The notes under the pieces: generated by a model
Database searches by the model: none
The model's input: only the letters and a program-made list of their open reading frames with translations
What the model was told of the DNA's origin: nothing
Position numbers and translations under genes: made by a program
Source of the DNA: Tenacibaculum sp. 1_MG-2023
Lineage (GTDB): Bacteria > Bacteroidota > Bacteroidia > Flavobacteriales > Flavobacteriaceae
Direction of reading: 5' to 3'
Assembly: GCF_030547425.1 (NCBI RefSeq)
Contig: NZ_JAUORH010000014.1
Span: 27,442-91,441, forward strand
DNA length: 64,000 bases
In this document: piece by piece, positions 1 to 9,324 of the stretch
How the letters are laid out: every line of letters starts with the position of its first letter
Position numbering within the stretch: position 1 is the stretch's first letter

Positions 1-21
1 CATAAATCAAAATTGTACTAA
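1..21 (+). CDS. 3' end of an upstream gene (partial)
   Basis: The first 21 bases read in frame as six codons (HKSKLY) followed by TAA at 19-21, and the rfbA start codon follows at once. Such abutting stop/start is typical of genes in one operon, so this is probably the C-terminus of another sugar-nucleotide or polysaccharide gene. Too short to identify. Confidence 0.35.
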   Translation, partial: HKSKLY

Positions 22-900
22 ATGAAGGGCATCATATTAGCAGGAGGTTCAGGAACACGATTATATCCAATAACGAAAGGAGTATCAAAGCAGTTACTTC
101 CGGTATATGATAAACCGATGATTTATTACCCGTTATCAGTATTAATGCTGGCTGGCATTCGAGAGATTTTGATTATTTCTACTCCTGATGATGTACCAAG
201 TTTTCAAAAATTATTAGGTGACGGTAATGATTTAGGAGTACACTTAAGTTATGCAGAACAACCTTCACCTGATGGATTAGCACAAGCTTTTATAATAGGA
301 GAAGAATTTATAGCGAATGATGATGTTTGCTTGATTTTAGGAGATAATATTTTTTATGGTCATGGATTGCCAGAAATGCTTCAAGCTGCCATTCAAAATA
401 TAAAAAAAGAGAATAAAGCTACTGTTTTTGGATATAATGTAAAAGATCCTCAACGTTACGGAGTAGTAGATTTTGATGAGAGTGGAAATGCAATTTCTAT
501 TATTGAAAAACCAGAAAATCCAAAATCAAATTATGCAGTGGTTGGTTTGTATTTTTATCCGAATGATGTAATTCAAATAGCTAAAAATGTAAAGCCATCA
601 CAAAGAGGAGAGTTGGAAATTACTTCTGTAAATCAGCATTATTTAGAATACGAACAGTTAAAGGTTGAGTTAATGGGGCGTGGTTTTGCTTGGTTAGATA
701 CAGGAACACACGATTCTTTATTAGAAGCTAGTCAGTTTATAGAAACGATTGAAAAGCGTCAAGGTTTAAAAGTAGCCTGTATAGAAGAAATAGCGCTCTA
801 TATGGGATATATCAATAAAGAGCAAGTAAAAAAGTTAGCTGAATCTTTGAAAAAAAATAGCTACGGACAATATCTATTAAACTTAGCAAAAGAAAAATAA
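22..900 (+). CDS. rfbA: Glucose-1-phosphate thymidylyltransferase
   Basis: First enzyme of dTDP-L-rhamnose synthesis: dTTP plus glucose-1-phosphate gives dTDP-glucose in the cytoplasm. The nucleotidyltransferase signature GGSGTRLYP lies at residues 8-16 and the protein has the usual RmlA length (292 aa). Other family hallmarks are [11 protein letters not shown] (about 105-115), VVDFDESG and the C-terminal [13 protein letters not shown] segment. It overlaps rfbC by one base (TAATG), so the two genes are translationally linked. The product feeds surface polysaccharide. Confidence 0.96.
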   Translation: MKGIILAGGSGTRLYPITKGVSKQLLPVYDKPMIYYPLSVLMLAGIREILIISTPDDVPSFQKLLGDGNDLGVHLSYAEQPSPDGLAQAFIIGEEFIANDDVCLILGDNIFYGHGLPEMLQAAIQNIKKENKATVFGYNVKDPQRYGVVDFDESGNAISIIEKPENPKSNYAVVGLYFYPNDVIQIAKNVKPSQRGELEITSVNQHYLEYEQLKVELMGRGFAWLDTGTHDSLLEASQFIETIEKRQGLKVACIEEIALYMGYINKEQVKKLAESLKKNSYGQYLLNLAKEK

Positions 901-1454
901 TGATTTTTACAAAAACGGATATCCTTGAAGTTGTAGTTATAGAGCCTAAAGTTTTTGAAGATCAAAGAGGATATTTCTTTGAATCTTTCAATCAAAAGGA
1001 ATTTGAAGAACACATCGGACAAATAAGTTTTGTTCAGGATAACGAATCGAAATCGATCTATGGGACTTTACGTGGCTTACACTTTCAAAAGCCACCTTTC
1101 GCACAAGCTAAGTTAGTACGTTGTATTCAAGGGAATGTGCTAGATGTTGTGGTTGATGTTAGAAAGAATTCACCTACTTATGGTAAATATATAGCTGTAG
1201 AGCTATCCGAAGAAAATAAAAAACAATTATTCATTCCAAGAGGTTTTGCACATGGATTTGTAACCTTATCTAAAGAAGCTGTTTTTGCATATAAGGTGGA
1301 TAACTGGTATGCTCCAGAATATGACTCAGGAATTATATGGAATGATGCTACTTTGAATATTGATTGGAAAATTAATTCAGAAGAGGCAATACTTTCTCCA
1401 AAAGACCAACAACTTTCAACTCTTAAAGAGCTAGAAACTCCATTTATTTATTAG
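900..1454 (+). CDS. rfbC: dTDP-4-dehydrorhamnose 3,5-epimerase
   Basis: RmlC-type cupin of 184 aa that epimerises dTDP-4-keto-6-deoxyglucose at C3 and C5. Visible family signatures: the N-terminal FEDQRGYFFESFN, GTLRGLHFQ with the catalytic His, GNVLDVVVDVRKNSPTYGK, and FIPRGFAHGFVTLS. Starts inside the rfbA stop codon. The rfbD reductase that would complete the pathway is not in the window and may lie upstream. Confidence 0.96.
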   Translation: MIFTKTDILEVVVIEPKVFEDQRGYFFESFNQKEFEEHIGQISFVQDNESKSIYGTLRGLHFQKPPFAQAKLVRCIQGNVLDVVVDVRKNSPTYGKYIAVELSEENKKQLFIPRGFAHGFVTLSKEAVFAYKVDNWYAPEYDSGIIWNDATLNIDWKINSEEAILSPKDQQLSTLKELETPFIY

Positions 1455-1485
1455 TAAATTTGAAAAGTTTATATAGTAAACTTTT

Positions 1486-2532
1486 ATGAGGAACATATTA
1501 ATTACTGGAGGAGCGGGGTTTATTGGCTCGCATGTGGTACGTTTGTTTATACACAACTATCCTGATTATAATATCATCAATTTAGACCTTCTAACATATG
1601 CTGGAAATTTAGAAAATTTAAAAGATATTGAAGGTAAATCTAATTACACCTTTGTAAAGGCTGATATTTGTGATTATGATGCTGTAGCTGATGTTTTTTC
1701 AAAATATAAGATAGATGGAGTAATTCATTTAGCAGCAGAGTCGCATGTCGATCGTTCTATAAAAGACCCTTTTTCATTTGCCAAAACGAACGTAATGGGA
1801 ACCTTAAGCTTATTACAAGCCGCTCAGAACTATTGGGAAGGTGATTTTAACAAGAAGTTGTTTTATCATATATCTACAGATGAGGTATATGGTTCTTTAA
1901 ACGAAAAAGGTTTTTTTACAGAAACAACAGCTTATGATCCTCATTCACCGTATTCAGCATCTAAAGCATCTTCAGATCATTTTGTAAGAGCATTTCATGA
2001 TACTTATAACTTACCCGTTGTAATTTCTAACTGTTCAAATAATTATGGATCACATCAGTTTCCTGAGAAGTTAATTCCGCTTTTTATCAATAATATCAAA
2101 AATAATAAGCCTTTACCAATCTATGGAAAAGGAGATAATGTAAGAGATTGGCTGTTTGTAAATGATCATGCAAAGGCAATCGATGTTATTTTTCATAAAG
2201 GAAAATTAGGAGAAACTTATAATATAGGAGGTTTTAATGAATGGAAAAATATCGATTTGATAAAAGTTTTGATAAGTACTGTAGATAGGTTGTTAGGAAG
2301 AAAAGAAGGAGCATCCGAAAAACTAATTACTTTCATAAAAGATAGGGCAGGTCATGATTTTCGTTATGCAATAGACGCATCAAAGCTTAAAAATGAGTTA
2401 GGGTGGGAACCTTCTTTACAATTTGAAGAAGGAATAAAGAAAACAGTTCAATGGTATTTAAAAAATGAAGAATGGGTAAAAAATGTAACTAGTGGAGAGT
2501 ATCAAAAATATTATGATGAAATGTATGAATAA
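1486..2532 (+). CDS. rfbB: dTDP-glucose 4,6-dehydratase
   Basis: Short-chain dehydrogenase fold enzyme (348 aa) acting between RfbA and RfbC: dTDP-glucose to dTDP-4-keto-6-deoxyglucose, with bound NAD. Rossmann motif GGAGFIGSH at residues 8-16, HLAAESHVDRS, HISTDEVYG and the catalytic YSASK are all present. It follows rfbC after 31 bp and the operon closes with a strong hairpin just after the stop, so the gene order is A-C-B. Confidence 0.96.
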   Translation: MRNILITGGAGFIGSHVVRLFIHNYPDYNIINLDLLTYAGNLENLKDIEGKSNYTFVKADICDYDAVADVFSKYKIDGVIHLAAESHVDRSIKDPFSFAKTNVMGTLSLLQAAQNYWEGDFNKKLFYHISTDEVYGSLNEKGFFTETTAYDPHSPYSASKASSDHFVRAFHDTYNLPVVISNCSNNYGSHQFPEKLIPLFINNIKNNKPLPIYGKGDNVRDWLFVNDHAKAIDVIFHKGKLGETYNIGGFNEWKNIDLIKVLISTVDRLLGRKEGASEKLITFIKDRAGHDFRYAIDASKLKNELGWEPSLQFEEGIKKTVQWYLKNEEWVKNVTSGEYQKYYDEMYE

Positions 2533-2568
2533 AAAAAATCCAAAACTTAAGTTTTGGATTTTTTATCA
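2533..2568 (+). terminator. Bidirectional intrinsic terminator after rfbB
   Basis: A perfect palindrome centred on CTTAAG (2546-2551), with AAAATCC / GGATTTT outer arms and T runs on both strands. It lies between the convergent rfbB and the LysM lipoprotein gene and can serve both. Confidence 0.85.
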
Positions 2569-2582
2569 TATAATTTAAAGAC

Positions 2583-4412
2583 TTATCTCAGTCTACTCAA
2601 ACTTAAGTCTTCATTGTATTTAACAATAAATAAACCTTGGTTTCCACTACTTCCGAATGTTTTTTTCTGATAATCAAATTTGTTTTCAATTCGTAAAGAC
2701 ACTCCTTTTTTAAAGGTTTTTGTGAGCTTATTACCAGAAGCTAAACGCATTAAAACATCATATGTTACATCAAAACCTTTAACAGCATAGTCTGAAGGAA
2801 TAGTGTTGTTTTTTTGTAAGTATTTAGTATTAAAAGCTTTAGTTTCTATAGCTTCTTCGTCTGTGTATGTGTTTGAAACATAAGTGAAGTTAACACTAGC
2901 TAGTTTGTTATTATCAATTTTATCATAAGCGTCACCTTTATCTAATGTAAATACTTGGACTTTAACTTCATCAGGAATTCCAATCATACTATTAAGAGCA
3001 TCAGCTACAACAACATTATCATCAGAAGCAATAATAACCCAATTATGTCTTTTTGAAGACATTTTACTTGTAAAGCGGGCTCTTTTTATATAACCTTTTT
3101 CAGGCTTTAAAACATGTATAGTATTAATACTATCATGTCTCTTTAGCTCAGAAATAATTTTAGAAACTTTTGTATTTGTGTCTTTTTCATCATCACTAAC
3201 AATAAAAATCTCTTGATCTTTATAACTATCTTTTAAATAAGAAGCCAAATACTCCGCATAATTATCTTTCTCAGGAGAAGCTTTGACTAATTTAGATGAA
3301 GTAAATTTACTTTGTTTACTAGAGTAGTGAGGGAAAACAACAGGCGCATTCACATCACGAGCAACAACTTCTGCTTTGTCAGAGTAAAAAGGTCCGATAA
3401 CAACATCAGTATTTTCTAGCTTTTTATTTTTTAATAGGGTAGCAATATTTTTGCCTCTATTTCCTGTATCAAAAATATTTACATTTACTAGTACTCCTTG
3501 TTTTTTAATAGAGTCGATAGCCATTTCAGCTCCCATGTAAAAATCAGTAACCATATTTGCTAGTTGATTGCCTTCAAAAATATCTTTACTCGATTTAGAG
3601 CTATATTCATTTGCTTTAAAAGGAAGTAAAATAGTAAGGTTTATAGAGGTGTTTACTTCAATAGAATCTTTATAAAAAGTATAATTCTCTTTTTTACTAA
3701 CCTCCTCTATAGGTTTAATTTTTAATAATTGGCCTATTGATAATTTATTATCAGTTAATTCTGGATATTCAGGATTCAATTGTAATAAATCTTCTTTCGT
3801 AACATTATAAAAACGAGTTAAACTATACATAGTTTCTTTACTCTTAACAATATGCGTTAAGAACTTTTCTAAAACTTCATTTTTATTAATAGGAACTGTT
3901 TTTTCTATAGCTTTAACCTTTAATACCTGACCAATACTTAAATTATTACTTTGAATATTGGTGTACTCAGGATTGAATTTAATTAAGTCCTCTTTTGTTA
4001 TACCGTACTGTTTTGTAATACGATACACAGTTTCTCCTTTTTGGACTTCATGAGTTTCATATTCAACAATTGTTTGTTGAAAAACAGTATTATCTTCTTT
4101 AGTTTCAGGAGTCGTTTCTTCGTTGTTATTAGTATCGGTAGTATTTACTTCTTCTTCAGGTGAAGTAGTAGATGAAGAAGTACCTTTTTTAATTTTAGGG
4201 TTTGGTATTACAATTACTGTGTTAGCATCTGGACGTCTTCCAACATCAGGATTTAAACGTAATAAATCTTTCGTTTTCATGTCTAAACGATCTGCAATGT
4301 CTCGCATCGTTTCTCCTTCTTGGGTTTTGTAAGATACATAACGTTTTTGCTGACCGCAAGAAACGGCAAAAGTTAAAATACAAACTAATAGTAAAAACTG
4401 TAATTTCTTCAT
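2583..4412 (-). CDS. Lipoprotein with three LysM domains and a periplasmic-binding-protein fold
   Basis: A 609-aa lipoprotein: the N-terminus is hydrophobic and ends in FAVSC (Cys19, lipobox). Three LysM modules follow at about residues 25-72, 118-168 and 184-233, each built around GETxxxIxxxxx...LLxLNP, separated by Thr/Glu-rich linkers. From about residue 255 the protein resembles the type 1 periplasmic-binding (branched-chain amino-acid receptor) fold, with IGPFYSDKAEVVARDVNAPV typical of that family. It probably binds peptidoglycan and a small ligand or partner. This architecture is common in Bacteroidetes but its role is not established. Confidence 0.8.
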   Translation of the reverse strand: MKKLQFLLLVCILTFAVSCGQQKRYVSYKTQEGETMRDIADRLDMKTKDLLRLNPDVGRRPDANTVIVIPNPKIKKGTSSSTTSPEEEVNTTDTNNNEETTPETKEDNTVFQQTIVEYETHEVQKGETVYRITKQYGITKEDLIKFNPEYTNIQSNNLSIGQVLKVKAIEKTVPINKNEVLEKFLTHIVKSKETMYSLTRFYNVTKEDLLQLNPEYPELTDNKLSIGQLLKIKPIEEVSKKENYTFYKDSIEVNTSINLTILLPFKANEYSSKSSKDIFEGNQLANMVTDFYMGAEMAIDSIKKQGVLVNVNIFDTGNRGKNIATLLKNKKLENTDVVIGPFYSDKAEVVARDVNAPVVFPHYSSKQSKFTSSKLVKASPEKDNYAEYLASYLKDSYKDQEIFIVSDDEKDTNTKVSKIISELKRHDSINTIHVLKPEKGYIKRARFTSKMSSKRHNWVIIASDDNVVVADALNSMIGIPDEVKVQVFTLDKGDAYDKIDNNKLASVNFTYVSNTYTDEEAIETKAFNTKYLQKNNTIPSDYAVKGFDVTYDVLMRLASGNKLTKTFKKGVSLRIENKFDYQKKTFGSSGNQGLFIVKYNEDLSLSRLR

Positions 4413-4441
4413 CTACTCTTTTTTATATTAATGATGGATTT

Positions 4442-5977
4442 TTATTCCCATTCAATTGTTGCTGGTGGTTTAGAGCTAATATCATATACAACTCTATTCA
4501 CACCTTTTACATTATTAATTATTTTATTTGATGTTTTTTGTAAAAACTCATAAGGTAAATTAACCCAATCTGCAGTCATACCATCTGTACTTTCTACAGC
4601 GCGTAAAGCTACCACTTTTTCGTAGGTCCTTTCATCCCCCATAACTCCAACAGAATTTACGGGTAATAAAATAGCACCTGCTTGCCATACTTTATCATAC
4701 AGTCCACTTTCTTTTAATCCGTTAATGAATACTGCATCTACTTCTTGTAAAATACGAACCTTTTCAGCTGTAATATCTCCTAAGATTCTAATAGCCAAAC
4801 CAGGTCCTGGAAATGGGTGACGACCTAATAATTCTTTATCAATTCCCATAGAAGCACCAACTCGACGTACTTCATCTTTAAAAATCATACGTAAAGGCTC
4901 AACAACTTTCAATTTCATGAAATCAGGTAAACCACCTACATTGTGATGACTTTTAATAGTAGCTGAAGGACCTCCGTTAACAGAAACTGATTCTATTACA
5001 TCTGGATATATTGTTCCTTGTGCTAACCATTTAGCATCTTCTATTTGGTGTGCCTCATCATCAAAAACATCAATAAAAACCTTACCAATAGCTTTACGTT
5101 TTGCTTCTGGGTCACTTAACCCAGCAAGTTTATCCAAAAAACGTGCCGAAGCATCAACCCCTTTAACGTTTAATCCCATACCTTCGTATTGCTTTAATAC
5201 GTCGGTGAACTCATTTTTACGTAACAATCCGTTGTTAACAAAAATACAGTGTAAATTACTTCCGATTGCTTTGTGTAATAATACTGCGGCTACGGTAGAA
5301 TCTACTCCTCCAGATAAACCTAAAACAACTTTATCATTGCCTACTTTTGCTTTTAACTTAGCTACTGTTTCATCAACGAATGAATCTGGTGTCCATGTTT
5401 GAGCTACCCCAGCTATAGTAACTAAAAAGTTTTGTAATAATTGTTTACCATCAGTAGAATGATATACTTCTGGGTGAAATTGGATAGCATAGGTAGTTTC
5501 TCCATCAATTCTGTATGCTGCATTTTTTACATCATGAGTGCTTGCTAACAATGTTCCGCCAGCTGGTAATTCTTTAATCGTGTCTGAATGGCTCATCCAA
5601 ACTTGGCTTCCTTCAGAAATATCTTTAAAGAATTCTTCCCCTTCTTTGATAAAAGATAAATTAGCTCTTCCGTATTCTCGAGTGTTAGAAGGCGCTACTA
5701 AACCACCAGAAAAATGAGCTAAGTATTGAGCTCCATAACAAACTGCTAATAAAGGTTTTTTACCTCTAATATCAGATAAATCTAGATGTGGAGCTTCTTC
5801 AGAACGAACCGAAGATGGGCTTCCTGAAAGGATTACAGCTTTAAAATCGTTTAAGTTTTGTGGTATTTTGTTGTAAGGGTGAATTTCACAATAAATGTTT
5901 AATTCTCTTACACGGCGCGCAATTAACTGTGTGTATTGCGATCCGAAATCTAATATAAGTACGTTGTGTTGTTGCAT
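4442..5977 (-). CDS. guaA: GMP synthase (glutamine-hydrolysing)
   Basis: Converts XMP to GMP using glutamine and ATP. The class I glutamine amidotransferase domain comes first ([13 protein letters not shown] with the nucleophile Cys, then FHPEV), followed by the PP-loop ATPase ([11 protein letters not shown]) and the C-terminal dimerisation domain ending PPATIEWE. I place the start at ATG 5977 (MQQHNV, 511 aa); the open frame extends two codons further only through a TTG. A TAnnTTTG promoter lies 5981-5988, immediately upstream. Confidence 0.96.
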   Translation of the reverse strand: MQQHNVLILDFGSQYTQLIARRVRELNIYCEIHPYNKIPQNLNDFKAVILSGSPSSVRSEEAPHLDLSDIRGKKPLLAVCYGAQYLAHFSGGLVAPSNTREYGRANLSFIKEGEEFFKDISEGSQVWMSHSDTIKELPAGGTLLASTHDVKNAAYRIDGETTYAIQFHPEVYHSTDGKQLLQNFLVTIAGVAQTWTPDSFVDETVAKLKAKVGNDKVVLGLSGGVDSTVAAVLLHKAIGSNLHCIFVNNGLLRKNEFTDVLKQYEGMGLNVKGVDASARFLDKLAGLSDPEAKRKAIGKVFIDVFDDEAHQIEDAKWLAQGTIYPDVIESVSVNGGPSATIKSHHNVGGLPDFMKLKVVEPLRMIFKDEVRRVGASMGIDKELLGRHPFPGPGLAIRILGDITAEKVRILQEVDAVFINGLKESGLYDKVWQAGAILLPVNSVGVMGDERTYEKVVALRAVESTDGMTADWVNLPYEFLQKTSNKIINNVKGVNRVVYDISSKPPATIEWE

Positions 5978-5980
5978 GCG

Positions 5981-5988
5981 CAAAAATA
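5981..5988 (-). promoter_or_regulatory. Candidate -7 promoter element of guaA
   Basis: Read on the minus strand this is TATTTTTG, matching the Bacteroidetes TAnnTTTG element. It ends only three bases before the ATG at 5977, so a transcript from it would be essentially leaderless. No clear -33 TTG was seen, so the call is tentative. Confidence 0.35.
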
Positions 5989-6048
5989 GTACTTACATTT
6001 TATATTTGCGAGAATATTTAGTAAGAAATTAATGAGTTTTAAAAACTA

Positions 6049-7113
6049 TTAAAACTTATAAACGATAGCGTTAATATTCATACCTGCACCTACAGAAGCT
6101 AAAATAATAACATCTCCTTTTTTTACTTCTTGGTTTTCAATATTTCCTTTTAAAACTAAATCGAGTAGGGTAGGTACGGTTGCTACTGAACTATTTCCTA
6201 ATTTATGAATACTCATTGGCATTATGTCTTTAGGAACTGGTTTTTTATACAAGCGATAAAAACGTTTAATAATGGCTTCATCCATTTTTTCATTGGCTTG
6301 ATGGATGAATATTTTTTTTACATCATCAATGTCTAGGTCACTTTTATCCAAAGCAGTTTGCATTGCCTTAGGTACATTATTTAATGCGAACTCATAAATT
6401 TTTCGTCCATGCATTTTAATATAACGAATATTGTTGTCTTTGCTTTTGTCATTAGAGTTTCCGAAGAATAAATAATAAGCTTCTTCTTTAGTAAAAGTTT
6501 GTGATGCATGGCTAAGAATACCACTATCACTATTATCCGAAGCTTCAACAATACAAGCACCAGCACCATCGCTATAAATCATAGAATCACGATCGTTTAT
6601 ATCTACAACTCTCGATAGCGTTTCGCCTCCAATAACTAAACATTTTTTTGCAATACCTGCTTTTATAAAAGCCTGTGCTTGAATAACACCTTCAATCCAG
6701 CCAGGACAACCAAATAAAATATCGTATGCTACACAATTTGGGTTCTCAATCTGTAATAAATGCTTTACACGAGTAGATAAGCTAGGAAGAATATCACTTT
6801 GAATAGCGTCTGTTTTAACATCTCCAAAATTATGAGCAAAAATAATATAGTCTAATTCTTCAGGATTAATATTGGCATCTTCAATCGCTTTTTTTGCTGC
6901 AAAAAAGCCAAGGTCTGAAGCTTTATATTCAGGTTTAGCATAACGACGCTCTTCGATACCCGTTATCGATTTAAATTTCTCAATAATTACAGAGTTTGAA
7001 TTATCAAAGGAAGTTCCATCAGCATTCAAAAAGAAGTTATTATTAAACTTACTGTTTTCTTTTTTGATTGATGGTATAAAGGATCCTGTTCCTGTAATTA
7101 CTGATAGTTTCAT
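6049..7113 (-). CDS. 3-oxoacyl-ACP synthase III-like enzyme (FabH/KAS III family)
   Basis: A 354-aa thiolase-fold condensing enzyme. The Cys-His-Asn triad is visible: Cys in LFGCPGWIEGV, His in IFIHQANEKMDEAI and Asn in HKLGNSSVATVPTLL. It is longer than classical FabH (about 330 aa) and its flanking motifs differ, so it may be one of the flavobacterial KAS III paralogues acting on longer or modified acyl starters rather than the housekeeping fabH. It stands alone between guaA and cdd, with no carrier protein gene beside it. Confidence 0.85.
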   Translation of the reverse strand: MKLSVITGTGSFIPSIKKENSKFNNNFFLNADGTSFDNSNSVIIEKFKSITGIEERRYAKPEYKASDLGFFAAKKAIEDANINPEELDYIIFAHNFGDVKTDAIQSDILPSLSTRVKHLLQIENPNCVAYDILFGCPGWIEGVIQAQAFIKAGIAKKCLVIGGETLSRVVDINDRDSMIYSDGAGACIVEASDNSDSGILSHASQTFTKEEAYYLFFGNSNDKSKDNNIRYIKMHGRKIYEFALNNVPKAMQTALDKSDLDIDDVKKIFIHQANEKMDEAIIKRFYRLYKKPVPKDIMPMSIHKLGNSSVATVPTLLDLVLKGNIENQEVKKGDVIILASVGAGMNINAIVYKF

Positions 7114-7287
7114 TAGGGTTACTGATTTTTAAATGTTGAGTAATTACAAATAAAGCATTTTTATTGACGATTACCTCTTTATATACAGTCATTTTTTTAG
7201 AATTATGATTTTCTTAAAAAAAAGAAGGTTGTATTATTTTTTTATAAAAAACAAAAGTGTTTTTTTGTGATTTTAATGTTTAATCCG

Positions 7288-7770
7288 TTATAAATAGGAA
7301 CTATCAAAAGAAAAAGGTAATAGAGAAAGAAGAGATGCTGTTTTTACAATTCTACCAACTTCTCCCATAAAAATAATTTCAATAGGTTGCTGTTGATTGA
7401 TTTCGTATTCTGATAATGTTTGACGACATGCACCACAAGGACCAACAGGTTTGTTAACAGTTGAATTTTCTGAAGCTGCGGTTATTGCTATTTTTTTTAC
7501 TTTCATATTAGGGAATTCAGATCCAGCCTTCCAAATAGCAACACGTTCTGCACACATGCCAGAAGGGTAAGCAGCACTTTCTTGATTATTTCCTAAAATA
7601 ACTTCCCCGTTATCAAGTAATATAGCTGCTCCTACATTAAACTTGGAATATGGGGCGTATGCTTTTTTTCTTGCTTTTACAGCTTCTTGAATTAAAAAAG
7701 CATCTTCAGTTGATAATTGTGAAATATCATCAAATAAAGTGGCAGAAGTGGTTATGTCAATTTTCTTCAT
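7288..7770 (-). CDS. cdd: Cytidine deaminase
   Basis: Zinc-dependent deaminase of cytidine/deoxycytidine (pyrimidine salvage). The catalytic MCAERVAIW (Glu as proton shuttle, Cys as zinc ligand) and PCGACRQ (two more zinc Cys) are present, and KFNVGAAIL fits the N-terminal strand. I start at ATG 7770 (MKKIDITTS, 160 aa), although the frame is open for six more codons. Cdd commonly sits next to porV in flavobacteria, as it does here. Confidence 0.93.
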   Translation of the reverse strand: MKKIDITTSATLFDDISQLSTEDAFLIQEAVKARKKAYAPYSKFNVGAAILLDNGEVILGNNQESAAYPSGMCAERVAIWKAGSEFPNMKVKKIAITAASENSTVNKPVGPCGACRQTLSEYEINQQQPIEIIFMGEVGRIVKTASLLSLLPFSFDSSYL

Positions 7771-7786
7771 CGTAAATAAATTAGTC

Positions 7787-7814
7787 AAAAAAAGCAGTCG
7801 ACTCGACTGCTTTT
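7787..7814 (-). terminator. Intrinsic terminator of porV
   Basis: A 12-bp perfect inverted repeat (AAAAGCAGTCGA / TCGACTGCTTTT, one central base) followed on the minus strand by a T run. It lies between porV and cdd and overlaps the region just upstream of cdd. Confidence 0.8.
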
Positions 7815-7852
7815 GTATTCTGATACGAATTTATAAAAAAAAATCCTGTTTT

Positions 7853-8947
7853 TTAATAAACCTCATACAGTTCTCCTAAGTCAAATGATAAAGAAAAACG
7901 TAATGTGTTTTCTAATGGGTTGTTAACTGCTGCCGTATTTACTAAATATGATAAATCTAAAGTAAAAGCTCTTGCGGTAAACCCTGTACCTAAGGTTAAG
8001 AATTGACGTTGTCCTTTTTCTTCACTTTCATGAAAATAACCAGCTCTTAGAGCAAAGGCATTGTTATATAGATACTCGGCACCTAAAGCCCAAGTTGTTT
8101 CTTGTAACTCTTCACTAAAGCTTCTATCTCCTAAAGAAGTGAACATTCCTTCAAACCAACCTCTCTCTGAGTTAGGACTTGATGGAACTAATAGTTTTGT
8201 GAATTCTAAGTTAAGACCTAAAATATTTTTGTCATCAAAAATGAAATCAAAACCACCACCAATTTTAGCGTTTGTTGGAATAAAGTTTGGTGTTCCAGGA
8301 CTGTATTCAACTTTTGGACCTATGTTAGCTATGTTAAAACCTAATCTGTAGCGTCCGTTAAAGCTTCCATAGTTATCTTCTTTAGATTGATAATAACCAG
8401 AAACATCAACTGCAAAAGAGTTAACGGCATCTAAATTAGAGTCATTACTTCTTATTTTGTAATTAGAATGGATATACTTTAAACCAATTCCCATAGAAAA
8501 AGTTTCACTTAGTTTTAATGAATAAATTCCTGTGATAGCTAATTCATTAGGGTTTTCTGTTCCATTAGAAGTACCACTGTCACTTGTTAAAGCTACTTCT
8601 CCAAGAGAAAAATACTTTAAATCAACTCCCCAAGCTGATTTTTCACTATACCTATTAACATAAGAACCTCCACCAACGAAAATATCATCGGTTAAGTTTC
8701 TAAGCCATGGAGTATAGTTAAGTCCTATGCTAATTTTATTTTGATTAAATGCAGTTTTAGCAGGGTTGTGAAAAATTGAATAAGCATCTGAAGAGGTAGC
8801 AACTCCAATATCTCCCATACCACCAGCACGAGCATCAGGTGTAATCAATAAAAAAGGCATTGCCGTTGTGTTTATTGATGTTTGGGCTTGCGCTTTATTT
8901 TGAAGGGTAAAGCACACAAAAAATAATACGATTGATAATTTTTTCAT
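7853..8947 (-). CDS. porV: Type IX secretion outer-membrane protein PorV (LptO)
   Basis: A 364-aa FadL-like outer-membrane beta-barrel with an N-terminal signal peptide ending around NKAQAQ. PorV/PorQ family signatures include FLLITPDARAGGMGDIGVAT and SIFHNPAK near the N-terminus. PorV shuttles type IX cargo from the SprA translocon to the PorU sortase at the cell surface. PorU, often adjacent, is not found here; cdd lies downstream and gldJ is divergent. A TATATTTG promoter (8971-8978, minus strand) precedes the gene. Confidence 0.93.
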   Translation of the reverse strand: MKKLSIVLFFVCFTLQNKAQAQTSINTTAMPFLLITPDARAGGMGDIGVATSSDAYSIFHNPAKTAFNQNKISIGLNYTPWLRNLTDDIFVGGGSYVNRYSEKSAWGVDLKYFSLGEVALTSDSGTSNGTENPNELAITGIYSLKLSETFSMGIGLKYIHSNYKIRSNDSNLDAVNSFAVDVSGYYQSKEDNYGSFNGRYRLGFNIANIGPKVEYSPGTPNFIPTNAKIGGGFDFIFDDKNILGLNLEFTKLLVPSSPNSERGWFEGMFTSLGDRSFSEELQETTWALGAEYLYNNAFALRAGYFHESEEKGQRQFLTLGTGFTARAFTLDLSYLVNTAAVNNPLENTLRFSLSFDLGELYEVY

Positions 8948-9324
8948 GTAAAATTTGATTAATTGTTTAGCAAATATATAATTTTTCTTGGGGGAGTTTA
9001 TAACTAACAGCTTTTTTTAGATTTCTTGTAAAACTAAACTTAAAAGTTTATTTAGTAACTTACTAAGTTAACGGTATTACTATAATAATATTATATACCT
9101 TGATTTAGAATCAAGAAGAAAATTACTTTTGTACTGTTAAAAATATTAAACTTTAACAGCCTATATTTTAATCTTTTTCTTAGATTCGTAATACTAAAGT
9201 ATAAAAACTGTCGTTTGTAATCTTGCATAGACAAGGTTACTAAATGTGAATTTATAGATAAATTAGTTGTAAGAAATTAGAAATATTGTAAATTGCGACA
9301 CCCTTAAAAAACAGTTAAAAATAC
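8948..9324. promoter_or_regulatory. Divergent porV-gldJ intergenic region (377 bp)
   Basis: No gene was found in this stretch. On the minus strand CAAATATA at 8971-8978 gives a TATATTTG promoter for porV. On the plus strand TACTTTTG at 9124-9131, with TTG at 9100-9102 (21-bp spacer), is the best promoter for gldJ and would give an untranslated leader of nearly 190 bases. No riboswitch or further repeat was recognised. Confidence 0.55.
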
